From: an uncultured Collinsella sp.
GTDB taxonomy: Bacteria > Actinomycetota > Coriobacteriia > Coriobacteriales > Coriobacteriaceae
Direction: 5' to 3'
DNA: 62,098 nucleotides
NCBI GenBank assembly: GCA_902470905.1
Contig: CABRIC010000008.1
Coordinates: forward strand, 1-62,098
The number at the start of each line of letters is the position of its first letter. Positions within the stretch are counted from its first letter, which is position 1. A program made the translations under genes and the position numbers. Below are positions 1 through 8,570 of this stretch, in pieces. A model generated the notes under the pieces. It did not search any database, was not told the origin of the DNA, and saw only the letters and a program-made list of their open reading frames with translations.

Positions 1-624
1 GGCCACGATAGCGCCATCTTTATCTCGCTATGCAGCGAGTGGTCTGCCTGCTACGCCAACGCGTGCCAGGTGGCCGATACCCACGAGCTCGACGTGCGCT
101 GCATCGATTCGCGCACCGGCTCGGGCGCCGAGGGTCTGCTGGTAGAGTACGTGCTCGCCATGCGCGAGGACGGCCGCAGCCTAGACGAGACCGAGGCTCA
201 GATCCGCGCGACGCTGCCCGACGCCCATCTGCTGCTGATTCCGCGCACGCTCGAGAACCTGGTCAAGAACGGCCGCGCGCCCAAGCTCGCTGGCCAGCTG
301 ACGCAGATGCTCAACATTCGCCTGGCCGTTTCGCCGGAGTGGAAATCGGGCGAGATCAAGGCCATCAAGAAGGGCCGCGGCGCCAAGCGCATCGTCGCCA
401 ACACCATGGCCGACTGCCTCGCGTTTTTGGCTGAACACCCGGGTTCGAGCGTGCGCGTGCTCACGACCGGCGCCGCCGAGGAGCAAGAGCTCGTCAACCA
501 GGCGCTCGCGGGCCAGGACTACGTAGACGCCGGCACCGGCCCCATCGGCTGCACCATCGCGACCCACGTAGGCGTCGACGCCATCGCCATCAGCTACTGC
601 CCCCGCTACCAGCCAACTCGCTAG
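1..624 (+). CDS. DegV family protein, 3' part (start lies outside window)
   Basis: The open frame runs in from the window edge and ends at TAG 622-624. The visible 207 residues are the C-terminal two thirds of a DegV fatty-acid-binding protein. The first residues (FISLCSEWSACYANA) occupy the position of the SSGLSGTYQSA lipid-contact segment. CIDSRTGSGAEG follows as the usual 'IDS..hS.G.G' loop, and the C-terminal GPIGCTIATHVGVDAIAI matches the 'G.vigtHvGPGa.g' loop that caps the bound acyl chain. DegV proteins bind fatty acids for FakA-type kinases; no FakA is visible here. A complete second DegV gene lies at 14.9-15.8 kb. The contact loop is diverged from the usual form (SEWS for SGLS). Family call confident; ligand unknown. 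Confidence 0.85.
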   Translation, partial: GHDSAIFISLCSEWSACYANACQVADTHELDVRCIDSRTGSGAEGLLVEYVLAMREDGRSLDETEAQIRATLPDAHLLLIPRTLENLVKNGRAPKLAGQLTQMLNIRLAVSPEWKSGEIKAIKKGRGAKRIVANTMADCLAFLAEHPGSSVRVLTTGAAEEQELVNQALAGQDYVDAGTGPIGCTIATHVGVDAIAISYCPRYQPTR

Positions 625-637
625 GGACGTCCACATC

Positions 638-704
638 AGTTGCGGTGAAATAGGGACCGTTTTTGGCTTATCAGCCGCAAATCAATCCCTATTCCACCGC
701 AACT
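638..704. repeat. Palindromic repeat family A, copy 1
   Basis: Two 19-nt arms (638-656 and 686-704) are inverted copies with one mismatch. The arm core is AGTTGCGGTGRAATAGGGA. The 29-nt centre holds a small GGC/GCC hairpin. It lies between the convergent ends of the DegV gene and the toxin gene. Copies 2 and 3 are at 6902-6968 and 53632-53698. There is no T-run, so it is not a classical terminator. Confidence 0.8.
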
Positions 705-717
705 TAGAAATCGGCGA

Positions 718-1026
718 TCAGCCCAGCGGACCCTGAAAAAGCTCCTGATGAGTGCCCATTCGCACCAGCCTGATCACTGGGTTAGTCTTATGGGGCAGAT
801 ATAGAACGACCACATCGACCAAGCCATCGGATAGGTGGAAATCGATGTGGCCGTTGTAGTTTCCGCCCGGGTTTGAGAGCTCGTGGGCGCCGTACTCCGC
901 TGGAAGCGACCCATGGGCCGCAAGCTCTGCAACCGCCGCTTTAAACTCACTCTTTAGCTGCGGATGGATGCGCATCGTCCGTTTGTAATCCACCTTAAAC
1001 TGAGCCTCGACTTTAATCTCGAACAT
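718..1026 (-). CDS. Type II toxin, YafQ/RelE-like mRNA interferase
   Basis: This 102-residue protein has the RelE/YafQ fold signature: basic N-terminal helices (FKVDYKRTMRIHP), a central AHEL...GHIDFHLSDG segment and the family-typical C-terminal GTHQELF. By alignment from memory, H48, H64, D67 and H93 fall where YafQ has its catalytic His/Asp residues. YafQ toxins are ribosome-dependent mRNA endonucleases. The ATG at 1026 starts 2 nt after the stop of the upstream antitoxin, so the two are probably translationally coupled. The key residues look intact, so the toxin is probably functional. It ends against palindromic repeat A1. Confidence 0.85.
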   Translation of the reverse strand: MFEIKVEAQFKVDYKRTMRIHPQLKSEFKAAVAELAAHGSLPAEYGAHELSNPGGNYNGHIDFHLSDGLVDVVVLYLPHKTNPVIRLVRMGTHQELFQGPLG

Positions 1027-1028
1027 CG

Positions 1029-1328
1029 CTAGCCCTCATCGAGGAACGATATGAGCTCATCAGCGTTATTGAATGACGGGCTATCGTCCGGCAAAATCCC
1101 CAACTCATGAGCTTCGGCGATTACCATGGCACGCCTCGTCGCCTCGTTGGGCACTTCCGCCCTTCCTACAATCTCAAAAGGAATCTTTCGCTGATTTACA
1201 AGCTGCCGAACGGCAAGATTCAGATAGGAATTGAGGCTGAGGCCGACCGAACCCAAGAACTCAGTCGCCTGCTCCTTGAGCCCCTCTTCGATGCGAACCG
1301 TCGTAGGCTTAACCGTTGCAGTAGACAT
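1029..1328 (-). CDS. Type II antitoxin, RelB/DinJ family
   Basis: The 99-residue protein starts MSTATVKPTTVRIEEGLKEQ, a ribbon-helix-helix N-terminus of the RelB/DinJ type. LGLSLNSYLNLAVRQLV-like helices follow, then an acidic C-terminal tail (FNNADELISFLDEG) expected to wrap the toxin. I chose the ATG at 1328 because GAGGAGG sits about 7 nt upstream. An in-frame ATG 31 codons earlier lies in the AT-rich promoter region and has no ribosome site. It is first in the operon with the YafQ-like toxin. RelB-type antitoxins repress their own promoter, and an inverted repeat lies about 65 nt upstream. Confidence 0.85.
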   Translation of the reverse strand: MSTATVKPTTVRIEEGLKEQATEFLGSVGLSLNSYLNLAVRQLVNQRKIPFEIVGRAEVPNEATRRAMVIAEAHELGILPDDSPSFNNADELISFLDEG

Positions 1329-1393
1329 ACGCGACCTCCTCGCCCTCGTCTTTTGCATCAGTATACCCAATATAAATGGCAAACTGACGTTAG

Positions 1394-1411
1394 ATAGCAT
1401 CAGATTGCTAT
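1394..1411. promoter_or_regulatory. Inverted repeat, candidate operator of the toxin-antitoxin operon
   Basis: ATAGCA-N6-TGCTAT is a perfect 6-bp inverted repeat in an unusually AT-rich stretch (about 1360-1425) upstream of the antitoxin start. A TATACT hexamer lies nearer the gene on the minus strand. Binding by the antitoxin is inferred from how RelB-type antitoxins usually behave. Confidence 0.45.
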
Positions 1412-1442
1412 ACATATTCATATCGCGGTGGGCACGATTGCC

Positions 1443-2201
1443 CTACATCAGCCCGCTCAGGGCGATGTCGACGGCCTCGTTGTAGTCGTCGGTAATGTGC
1501 ACCAGCTCCGGATCGAGCGGGCTGATCATACCGGCGTCCATCACCGGGCCGTTGAGCCAGTCGAACAGGCCCTGCCAGTATTCGGTGCCCACCAAAACGA
1601 GCGGCATGCGCTTGACCTTGTGCGTCTGCACCAGTGTGAGCACCTCGAACATCTCGTCGAGTGTGCCAAACCCGCCGGGGAACACGATGGCACCCGAGCT
1701 GTATTTGACAAACATGGTCTTGCGCACAAAGAAGTAGCGGAAGTCCATGCCAAGGTTCACGTATTTGTTGAGCCCGTGCTCGTGCGGCAGCTCGATACCC
1801 AAGCCGACCGACTTGCCGTTGGCGCTCGCCGCTCCCCTGTTGGCCGCCTCCATGATGCCAGGGCCGCCGCCGGTGATAACCGCCACGCCGCGCTGCGCGA
1901 TCTTGCGGCCGACCGTGCGCGCCGCCTTGTAGAGCGGATCGGTCTTGGGCGTGCGGGCACTGCCGAAGATGGTCACCGCGGGCCCGAGCTCGGCAAGCGC
2001 ACCAAAGCCGTCGACAAACTCGGCCTGAATGCACAGCACGCGCCACGGATCAGCATGCAGCCAGTCAGTCGACTCCTCGGGTGCCAGCAGGTTGGCGTAG
2101 GTGTTGTCCTTAGGAATCATGGGGCCGCGCATGACCACGGGGCCGCGGCGGTACGTCTCGTCGTAGGCGGGCTCGCCCTCGACGTTCTCATTCTTAATCA
2201 T
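1443..2201 (-). CDS. LOG family Rossmann-fold protein (TIGR00730 type)
   Basis: This 252-residue protein has the 'Lonely Guy' signature. GSARTPKTDPLYKAA and ITGGGPGIMEAANRGA form the nucleotide-binding start, and FPGGFGTLDEMFE is the diagnostic PGGxGTxxE motif with the catalytic Glu. Characterised LOG proteins hydrolyse cytokinin riboside monophosphates or other nucleoside 5'-monophosphates to free base and ribose 5-phosphate; the bacterial substrate is often unknown. The ATG at 2201 has AGGAG 6 nt upstream. The longer frame upstream crosses a strong hairpin and is not favoured. It lies downstream of tgt in the same direction, separated by 210 nt with hairpins. Confidence 0.85.
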   Translation of the reverse strand: MIKNENVEGEPAYDETYRRGPVVMRGPMIPKDNTYANLLAPEESTDWLHADPWRVLCIQAEFVDGFGALAELGPAVTIFGSARTPKTDPLYKAARTVGRKIAQRGVAVITGGGPGIMEAANRGAASANGKSVGLGIELPHEHGLNKYVNLGMDFRYFFVRKTMFVKYSSGAIVFPGGFGTLDEMFEVLTLVQTHKVKRMPLVLVGTEYWQGLFDWLNGPVMDAGMISPLDPELVHITDDYNEAVDIALSGLM

Positions 2202-2225
2202 GGGTACTCCTATCGAAAACAGAAA

Positions 2226-2262
2226 CGGGCGGGGTCGACGCCATGCGTCAAACACCCGCCCG
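2226..2262 (-). terminator. Strong hairpin with T-tract between tgt and the LOG gene
   Basis: On the minus strand CGGGCGGG pairs with CCCGCCCG around an inner GACGC/GCGTC hairpin, followed by TTTCTGTTTTC. It ends only about 25 nt before the LOG gene start, so it is either the tgt terminator or an attenuator for the LOG gene. A second hairpin (TGCAAGAC/GTCTTGCA) lies at 2306-2342. Confidence 0.7.
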
Positions 2263-2411
2263 AACATCAACCATTCGGTATGGCACCCACGATGCATCAA
2301 GCGCTTGCAAGACATCGGTCAGCGGTCTTGCAGACCATGTTAGCGAACGCGACGACCGATCGCCGCTTGGCCTTTGCCGTTGCTCACGCCTCGCAAGCGC
2401 CCACGCCGCTC

Positions 2412-3551
<1,140 letters not shown>

Positions 3552-3588
3552 AAACTGGAACTCCTTGGTTGCGGTTCATACGCAAACC

Positions 3589-3594
3589 ATTATA
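3589..3594 (-). promoter_or_regulatory. -10 box (TATAAT) of the tgt promoter
   Basis: A perfect TATAAT reads on the minus strand 38 nt before the tgt start. No good -35 hexamer is evident at the standard spacing. Confidence 0.55.
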
Positions 3595-3648
3595 CGGGCA
3601 ACCCGCAAGAAGCACCGACTCGACAGAAACTGGCGCATTAAACGACTA

Positions 3649-3803
3649 GTCGTTAGGGACGTTCTTAAACGACTAGCCGTCGGGGACAGTCTTCAGCGTC
3701 ATCTTACAAAGGAGTGTCCCAATCTGCCGGCACTCAGGGACTATCCCCAAGTGCCAACAAGAGTGTCCCCTTCGACTAGTCATTTAAGAACGTCCCCAAC
3801 GAC
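3649..3803. repeat. Palindromic repeat family B, copy 1 (nested)
   Basis: Outer 28-nt arms (3649-3676, 3776-3803) of the form GTCGTTRGGGACGTTCTTAA are inverted with two mismatches. Nested inside are GGGGACAGTC/GACTATCCCC and GGCACT/AGTGCC pairs. The distal arm is followed about 18 nt later by structured element D1. The same B-then-D order recurs at 6986-7289. Confidence 0.75.
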
Positions 3804-3820
3804 TACTTTTCGTCAGCAAC

Positions 3821-3992
3821 GCAAACGCCGATGCCCTGGCAACGCCAGCGAGCGGTCGCCAGGGCGAACAAATTGGCATGAAAAGAGGGCGGCATAGACC
3901 TTCTGGTCATGCCGCCCTCTTTGAATGACAAGTTGTCGCCCTGGTGACCGCGCAGCGTCGGCCCGTTACGGCGTTTGGTAAAACGCCGTAAC
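3821..3992 (-). ncRNA. Candidate structured element D, copy 1 (3' of the SDR gene)
   Basis: Four paired regions are visible: CTGGC/GCCAG at 3836-3848; a 16-bp stem 3852-3867/3936-3951; a 14-bp stem 3882-3895/3909-3922 closing on a loop with GACC-TTCT-GGTC; and a 12-bp hairpin 3965-3976/3981-3992. The element ends 2 nt from the SDR stop codon. Copy 2 (7121-7289) keeps the same architecture and linkers (AGCGA, GACCTTCTGGTCATGCC, GCAGCGTCG) but has different stem sequences that still pair. Strand is uncertain; minus would make it a 3' UTR. It does not match any RNA family I recognise. Confidence 0.55.
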
Positions 3993-3994
3993 TC

Positions 3995-4795
3995 TTAAGG
4001 CCGCTGGCCCATGCCACCCTCGAGGGTAACGGTCTCGCCGTTCATGTACTTAAAGTCGGGGCCGCAGAGCTGAACGACCACGCGGCCGATCTCCTTCTCG
4101 ACGTCGCCGTAGTGGCCTGCCGGCGGCATGTGGACGTTGGCCTTAAACGCCTCGGGATAGGCATCCTGGAAGTTCTCGAGCGCAGCAGTCCAGGCAAGCG
4201 GGCACACAATGTTGACGTTGATGCCGTCCTTGCCCCACTCGTTGGCGGCAACGCGGGTCAAGCCGCGGATGCCTTCCTTGGCGGCGGCGTAGCTGCACTG
4301 GCCGTAGTTGCCAAACAGGCCGGCGCCCGAAGCAAAGTTGACCACGGAACCCTTGGTCTCCTTCAGGTGCGGATAGGCCTTCTGCATGTACAGGTAGGTG
4401 GCATACAGGCCAGAGTAAATGGCCAGGTTAAACTGGTCCATAGTGTGGTCGGCGATGGTCACGCCCGAGGCGCTGGCCTGGGCGTTGTTGACGACGGCGT
4501 CGATGCGACCGAACTCCTCAATCGCCTTGTCGATAACGTTCTGGACGACAGCCTCGTTGTCCTGACCGGCAGAAACGTCGGCCTGAACAGGCAGAACTTT
4601 GACGCCGTACTCAGCCTCAAGAGACTCCTTGGCAGCCTCGAGCTTAGCAACGTTACGACCGGTGATGACGAGGTTTGCACCCTCTTTGGCAAAAGCAATA
4701 TCGATGCCGTAGCCGATGGAGCCAGCGGAACCGTCCTTAAGCGTGGCCTTGCCGCCGCCGGTGACGATCACGGTCTTACCAGTGAAAAGTCCCAT
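3995..4795 (-). CDS. Short-chain dehydrogenase/reductase
   Basis: This 266-residue classical-type SDR is a NAD(P)-dependent oxidoreductase with a Rossmann fold. The cofactor loop begins TVIVTGGG and continues after an insertion with GSIGYGID. The catalytic Tyr-Lys pair is in YAAAKEG and the Ser in NFASGAG. The usual NNAG is NNAQ. The ATG at 4795 was chosen for AAAGGA about 9 nt upstream; the frame stays open a further 68 codons but that part looks non-coding. It stands alone between repeat blocks, and element D1 abuts its stop. It does not resemble the Collinsella 7-beta-hydroxysteroid dehydrogenase as I recall it, so no bile-acid role is assigned. Substrate unknown. Confidence 0.85.
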   Translation of the reverse strand: MGLFTGKTVIVTGGGKATLKDGSAGSIGYGIDIAFAKEGANLVITGRNVAKLEAAKESLEAEYGVKVLPVQADVSAGQDNEAVVQNVIDKAIEEFGRIDAVVNNAQASASGVTIADHTMDQFNLAIYSGLYATYLYMQKAYPHLKETKGSVVNFASGAGLFGNYGQCSYAAAKEGIRGLTRVAANEWGKDGINVNIVCPLAWTAALENFQDAYPEAFKANVHMPPAGHYGDVEKEIGRVVVQLCGPDFKYMNGETVTLEGGMGQRP

Positions 4796-5090
4796 ACGAA
4801 GTCCTTTCAGAATCGCGGCGGGCGCACCCGCCGACTGCGCGCATCCAAATAAACGCGCCAAAAGCTGAGATGCAACTTTAGCGTGTTCAAGTAAAAAGAA
4901 AAGGGCGCGACAGGCGAACGGCATAACGTTTTTCGGCGAAGGGATTGTCAAGTAAAAATTGGGTAGAGCGGCCGAATTTTTGCTATCGACGCGAGCCATC
5001 GAACACGTTTTGAAACTTTGCTGCGGCGCGCGGGATGTCGGCGCGAGACTTTATCATAGGGTGACAAACAACGATGAGGAGCACATGCCT

Positions 5091-6875
5091 ATGACAGACG
5101 AGCTGGACCCCCAGACTCAACAGCATATTGATGATTCCGCAGACACCATTGACGACTGCGATACTTCTACCAGCAGCGATGGCGGCATTGATGCCTCTGT
5201 CGAGAAGGCTCCTGCCGCCGCAGTCGAGGCCGCAGACGCAAATGCTGCCGCAGATCAAGGCAAAGAAGAGCAGCTAGAGCAGCCGGACCCGAACGATACT
5301 GAGCCCAAGGCCGAGAACGCTCCGCAAGCAGCGGGCCCCATCGAGGTGTCTTCGGAAGAAGAGCTCGACGCCGTCATGGACTCCATGATGGATGCCGTCA
5401 AAGCGATGAAGGACGCTGTCGCCGATGCCGATGTCGACGCCGAGGAAGAGGAAGCCGCCGAGGCCGCCTCGACGTTTGTGCCCGGCGAGACCCCGGTTGC
5501 CGACCAGGGCAGCACCATGCCCTCGTTCCTGCAACTCGAGCACCCCACGATCGGCGCCGACGCGGTCGACCCGCACGCAGCGGGCTTTTCCGTGATCGAA
5601 GGCGGCACCGGCAATATCGCCGCGCCGCAGACTGCCGATACGAATGCCGCCGCCGAGACCGCGCATCCGACCACCTCGCATGCTCCCGCCACGAACCGCG
5701 ACCTGGGAAGCGCCGTCTCAAATACCGCTAACGCCGTGGGCACTTTTATCGCCCAGGGCGCGTCGGCCATGCGCGAGATGAACGCCGCCAAGAAGGCACT
5801 CGCCGATGCACGCGCCCATTTAGCCGAGCTTGAGCAGCGCATCGCCGACCAGGCAGAGGAACTCGAGACGCGGCAGGATATCGCGGGGCGGTACGACCAG
5901 ATTGTCGCCGATCAACGCCAGGCGATTGCCGCGGCACAAAAGACCGCTGCGGCAGCTGAAATTAACCGTGATGCCCATGCCGCCAAAGCGACGGAGCTCA
6001 AGGGCCAGCTCGAGCAAATGAAGGCAGAGGACGATGCGACCGAGCTCCACCTGAAGGCTGCACTCGACGCCGTGGAAGCCCGCGAGGCGAGCTCGCGCGA
6101 GACCGGCAACCGCCTCGTTCGTCGCCTTGAGGATTCCAAGCGTATCCGCGACAAAGTGAAGGCTGAGCGCGATGCCGGTGTCGCCGCCGCACGACAAACT
6201 GCCGATGCTACGCGCGCACAGCTCGAGACCTTGCGTCGCGAGTATGCCGAGCTGCAGCGCAACCCTTCGGCAAATCCCGCCAATTACACCGTACGCACCA
6301 ACGAGTTGTCTATGCAAATCTCCGACGCTGCCGACGCCCTCCGCAAGGCCGAGGAAGTTATTCCGCGCGTGACCGCCGATCTTGAGCATTCACTCGCCGC
6401 CGCCGAGCAGGCCGTCGAGCAGGCACAGGCCCCCATCGCCGACGCTAAACGAGCGCACCAGGCCGTAACGGCTGAGGCAGATGCCGCGCGCGACGAGTTG
6501 CAGTCCGCAAAAACTGCCGCCGCGACGCGCCAGCGCGAGCTGCGCGAAAAGATCACCACACAGGACAAGGCACGCCGCGAGCAAGAGCAGGCCATCGCCA
6601 ACGCCCAGGCGGACGCCGCACATGCGCAGTCGATTATCGAGCAGGCGACCGAGGTGCACGACCATCCCGAGATCACCGAATCGCTCGCCGGGTCCTTGGC
6701 ACGCGACAAGGCCGAGCATACCGAAACCGAGCGCGAAGTTGCCCAACTCGAGGCCGCCGAAGACGACGTGCGCAAGCGAACCCGCGACTCACGCATCAAA
6801 TTCACCGGAGCCATCGCCTGCATCATCGCCGCAATCCTGGTGATCATCGCAATCTGGCTGTTCATGAGCAAGTAA
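5091..6875 (+). CDS. Tail-anchored coiled-coil protein, unknown function
   Basis: About 594 residues. The first ~190 are acidic and low in complexity (runs of Glu, Asp and Ala). They are followed by roughly 350 residues of Ala/Glu/Gln/Arg-rich heptads (for example RAHLAELEQRIADQAEELE), a long predicted coiled coil. A single C-terminal hydrophobic segment (FTGAIACIIAAILVIIAIWL) ends FMSK. There is no signal peptide, so the rod should be cytoplasmic and fixed to the membrane by its tail. ATGs at 5085 and 5091 are both possible; GAGGAG lies 3 or 9 nt upstream, favouring 5091. Its ends are not in an operon with neighbours; the SDR gene is divergent and queA convergent. Not assigned to a family; a structural or envelope-linked role is only inference. 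Confidence 0.75.
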   Translation: MTDELDPQTQQHIDDSADTIDDCDTSTSSDGGIDASVEKAPAAAVEAADANAAADQGKEEQLEQPDPNDTEPKAENAPQAAGPIEVSSEEELDAVMDSMMDAVKAMKDAVADADVDAEEEEAAEAASTFVPGETPVADQGSTMPSFLQLEHPTIGADAVDPHAAGFSVIEGGTGNIAAPQTADTNAAAETAHPTTSHAPATNRDLGSAVSNTANAVGTFIAQGASAMREMNAAKKALADARAHLAELEQRIADQAEELETRQDIAGRYDQIVADQRQAIAAAQKTAAAAEINRDAHAAKATELKGQLEQMKAEDDATELHLKAALDAVEAREASSRETGNRLVRRLEDSKRIRDKVKAERDAGVAAARQTADATRAQLETLRREYAELQRNPSANPANYTVRTNELSMQISDAADALRKAEEVIPRVTADLEHSLAAAEQAVEQAQAPIADAKRAHQAVTAEADAARDELQSAKTAAATRQRELREKITTQDKARREQEQAIANAQADAAHAQSIIEQATEVHDHPEITESLAGSLARDKAEHTETEREVAQLEAAEDDVRKRTRDSRIKFTGAIACIIAAILVIIAIWLFMSK

Positions 6876-6901
6876 GCCAGTTGCCAAAAACGCCCCAACG
6901 C

Positions 6902-6968
6902 AGTTGCGGTGAGATAGTTCCTGTTGAGCCCTCAAAAAGGCCAATTCAAGAACTATCTCACCGCAACT
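6902..6968. repeat. Palindromic repeat family A, copy 2
   Basis: Perfect 19-nt inverted arms (6902-6920, 6950-6968), AGTTGCGGTGAGATAGTTC and its complement, around a 29-nt centre. It sits just after the stop of the coiled-coil gene and before repeat B2. The sequence differs from copies 1 and 3 in matched positions, so pairing is kept. Confidence 0.8.
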
Positions 6969-6985
6969 TATTAGATTGATGCAAG

Positions 6986-7109
6986 GTAGTCGTTGGGGAC
7001 GTTCTTAAACGACTAGTCATTCAAGAACGTCCCCAACGACTACCCAAGTGCCAAGCACCGCAAGAGTGTCCCCTTTGACTAGTCGTTTAAGAACGTCCCC
7101 AACGACTAC
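6986..7109. repeat. Palindromic repeat family B, copy 2 (tandem)
   Basis: A 58-nt palindrome (6986-7043) has 21-nt perfect arms starting GTAGTCGTTGGGGACGTTCT. A further right arm follows at about 7076-7109, reading GACTAGTCGTTTAAGAACGT and then CCCCAACGACTAC. The intervening CCCAAGTGCCAAGCACCGC resembles the centre of copy 1. Structured element D2 starts 11 nt later. Confidence 0.8.
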
Positions 7110-7120
7110 CCGACAACAAA

Positions 7121-7289
7121 GGCAACGCCAATGTTTTGGCGAAGTCAGCGAAAACGCCCCTAAGCGAGCAAGGTGACGTGAAAGAGGAGGGCATTGACCT
7201 TCTGGTCATGCCCGACGATTGAACGTCAGATTGCCGCTTAGGGGCGTTTGCAGCGTCGAGCCGTTACGCGGTTCGTAGAACCGCGTAAC
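7121..7289 (-). ncRNA. Candidate structured element D, copy 2 (3' of queA)
   Basis: The architecture matches copy 1: TTGGC/GTCAG at 7136-7148; a 14-bp stem 7153-7166/7235-7248; TGACGT/ACGTCA at 7174-7179/7223-7228; GGGCAT/ATGCCC around the loop TGACCTTCTGGTC; and a 12-bp hairpin 7263-7274/7278-7289. The outer stem sequence is unrelated to that in copy 1, yet pairing is complete. The last base of the hairpin is inside the queA TAG stop codon. On the minus strand it would be the first structure in the queA 3' UTR. Confidence 0.55.
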
Positions 7290-8506
7290 TAACAAATGAG
7301 CATTGCGTCGCCAAAGCTGAAGAAGCGGTAGCGCTCCTCGATGGCAGCGGCGTAGGCATCCATGATCTGGTCGCGGGAGGCAAGCGCGCTCACGAGCATC
7401 ATGAGCGTAGAGCGCGGCACGTGGAAGTTCGTAATCAGCGCGTCGACCACGTGATAGGTCGAGCCAGGCATGAGGTAGAGCTGCGTCGTCGCGTTCTCGC
7501 GCACCACGATGTCACCGCGGCCGAGCGTGTCGGCGCCGTCCTCACGGCCCTCAAAATAGCGCGCCGTCACAGCCGGATCGGACACCGGCGCATCGGCGTC
7601 AAACGCGCTCTCGAGCGAGCGCACCGCCGTGGTACCGACAGCGATCACACGATGGCCCTCGGCCTTCGCCTTATGCACGGCGTCGACCACCTCCTGCGAT
7701 ACGTGGTAGCGCTCGGTGTGCATCACATGCTGCGTAGGGTCGTCCTCCTCCACCAGGCGGAAAGTATCGATGCCCACCTCGAGCTCGACGGCGGCAAACT
7801 TCGCGCCCTTGGCCTCGATAGCGGCCATGAGCTCGGGGGTAAAGTGCAGACCCGCCGTAGGAGCGGCAGCCGAGTGCTCCTCCTTCATGGCGTAGACGGT
7901 CTGGTACTTCTCGGGGTCGCCCTCGTAGTCGGTAATGTAGGGCGGCAGCGGCACGTGACCGGCGGCGTGAATGGCCTCGTCGAGCGTGCGCGGCTCGCCG
8001 GCGGCATTGCAACCGGCGGGCTCAAAGCGCACCAGACGGCCACCGCGGCTATCGGTGACAAAGTCGATGACCTCGGCCGTCAGCACCACGGGAGCCCCCT
8101 CGGGCGCATGGGCGCCACCCGCACGATACTCAATCTGAGCACCGGGCTTCAGGCGCTTGCCCGGCTTGACCAAGCACTCCCAAACATGGCCCAGCGGGTC
8201 AACATCCTCGCGGCGCTTGAGCAGCAGCGTCTCGACCACGCCACCCGAGCCCGACTTGCGACCGATCAGGCGGGCCGGCATCACGCGCGTCTTGTTGATG
8301 ACGAGCACGTCGCCCGGCTCGACATAGTCGATGATGTCGCGGAAGATGCGGTGCTCGACGGTGCCGCCATGCTTCAGCGGCGTTCCTGCCTCGGAGCCCT
8401 TGCGATCCACCACCAGCAGGCGGCAGGAGTCGCGCGGCTCGGCAGGAGCCTGGGCGATCAGTTCCTCAGGAAGGTTGTAGTCAAAATCATCGGTACGCAT
8501 AGACAC
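7289..8506 (-). CDS. queA: S-adenosylmethionine:tRNA ribosyltransferase-isomerase QueA
   Basis: QueA transfers and isomerises the ribosyl moiety of SAM onto preQ1-34 in tRNA, giving epoxyqueuosine. The 405-residue protein has the expected N-terminus (DDFDYNLPEELIAQAPAEPRD), VLVINKTRVMPARL, the TAGLHFT motif, GTTAVRSLES and the C-terminal LITNFHVPRSTLMMLVSALA. The start is taken as GTG 8506, which has AAGGAG 8 nt upstream; the ATG two codons later would be 14 nt away. queH lies 64 nt upstream in the same direction, so queH-queA is probably one transcript. The stop codon overlaps structured element D2. Confidence 0.97.
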   Translation of the reverse strand: MSMRTDDFDYNLPEELIAQAPAEPRDSCRLLVVDRKGSEAGTPLKHGGTVEHRIFRDIIDYVEPGDVLVINKTRVMPARLIGRKSGSGGVVETLLLKRREDVDPLGHVWECLVKPGKRLKPGAQIEYRAGGAHAPEGAPVVLTAEVIDFVTDSRGGRLVRFEPAGCNAAGEPRTLDEAIHAAGHVPLPPYITDYEGDPEKYQTVYAMKEEHSAAAPTAGLHFTPELMAAIEAKGAKFAAVELEVGIDTFRLVEEDDPTQHVMHTERYHVSQEVVDAVHKAKAEGHRVIAVGTTAVRSLESAFDADAPVSDPAVTARYFEGREDGADTLGRGDIVVRENATTQLYLMPGSTYHVVDALITNFHVPRSTLMMLVSALASRDQIMDAYAAAIEERYRFFSFGDAMLIC

Positions 8507-8570
8507 GTCGGATACTCCTTATATAGATAAAGTCCGCTCTACATCCTAGCAGGCCGCCAGCCCAAAAGAA

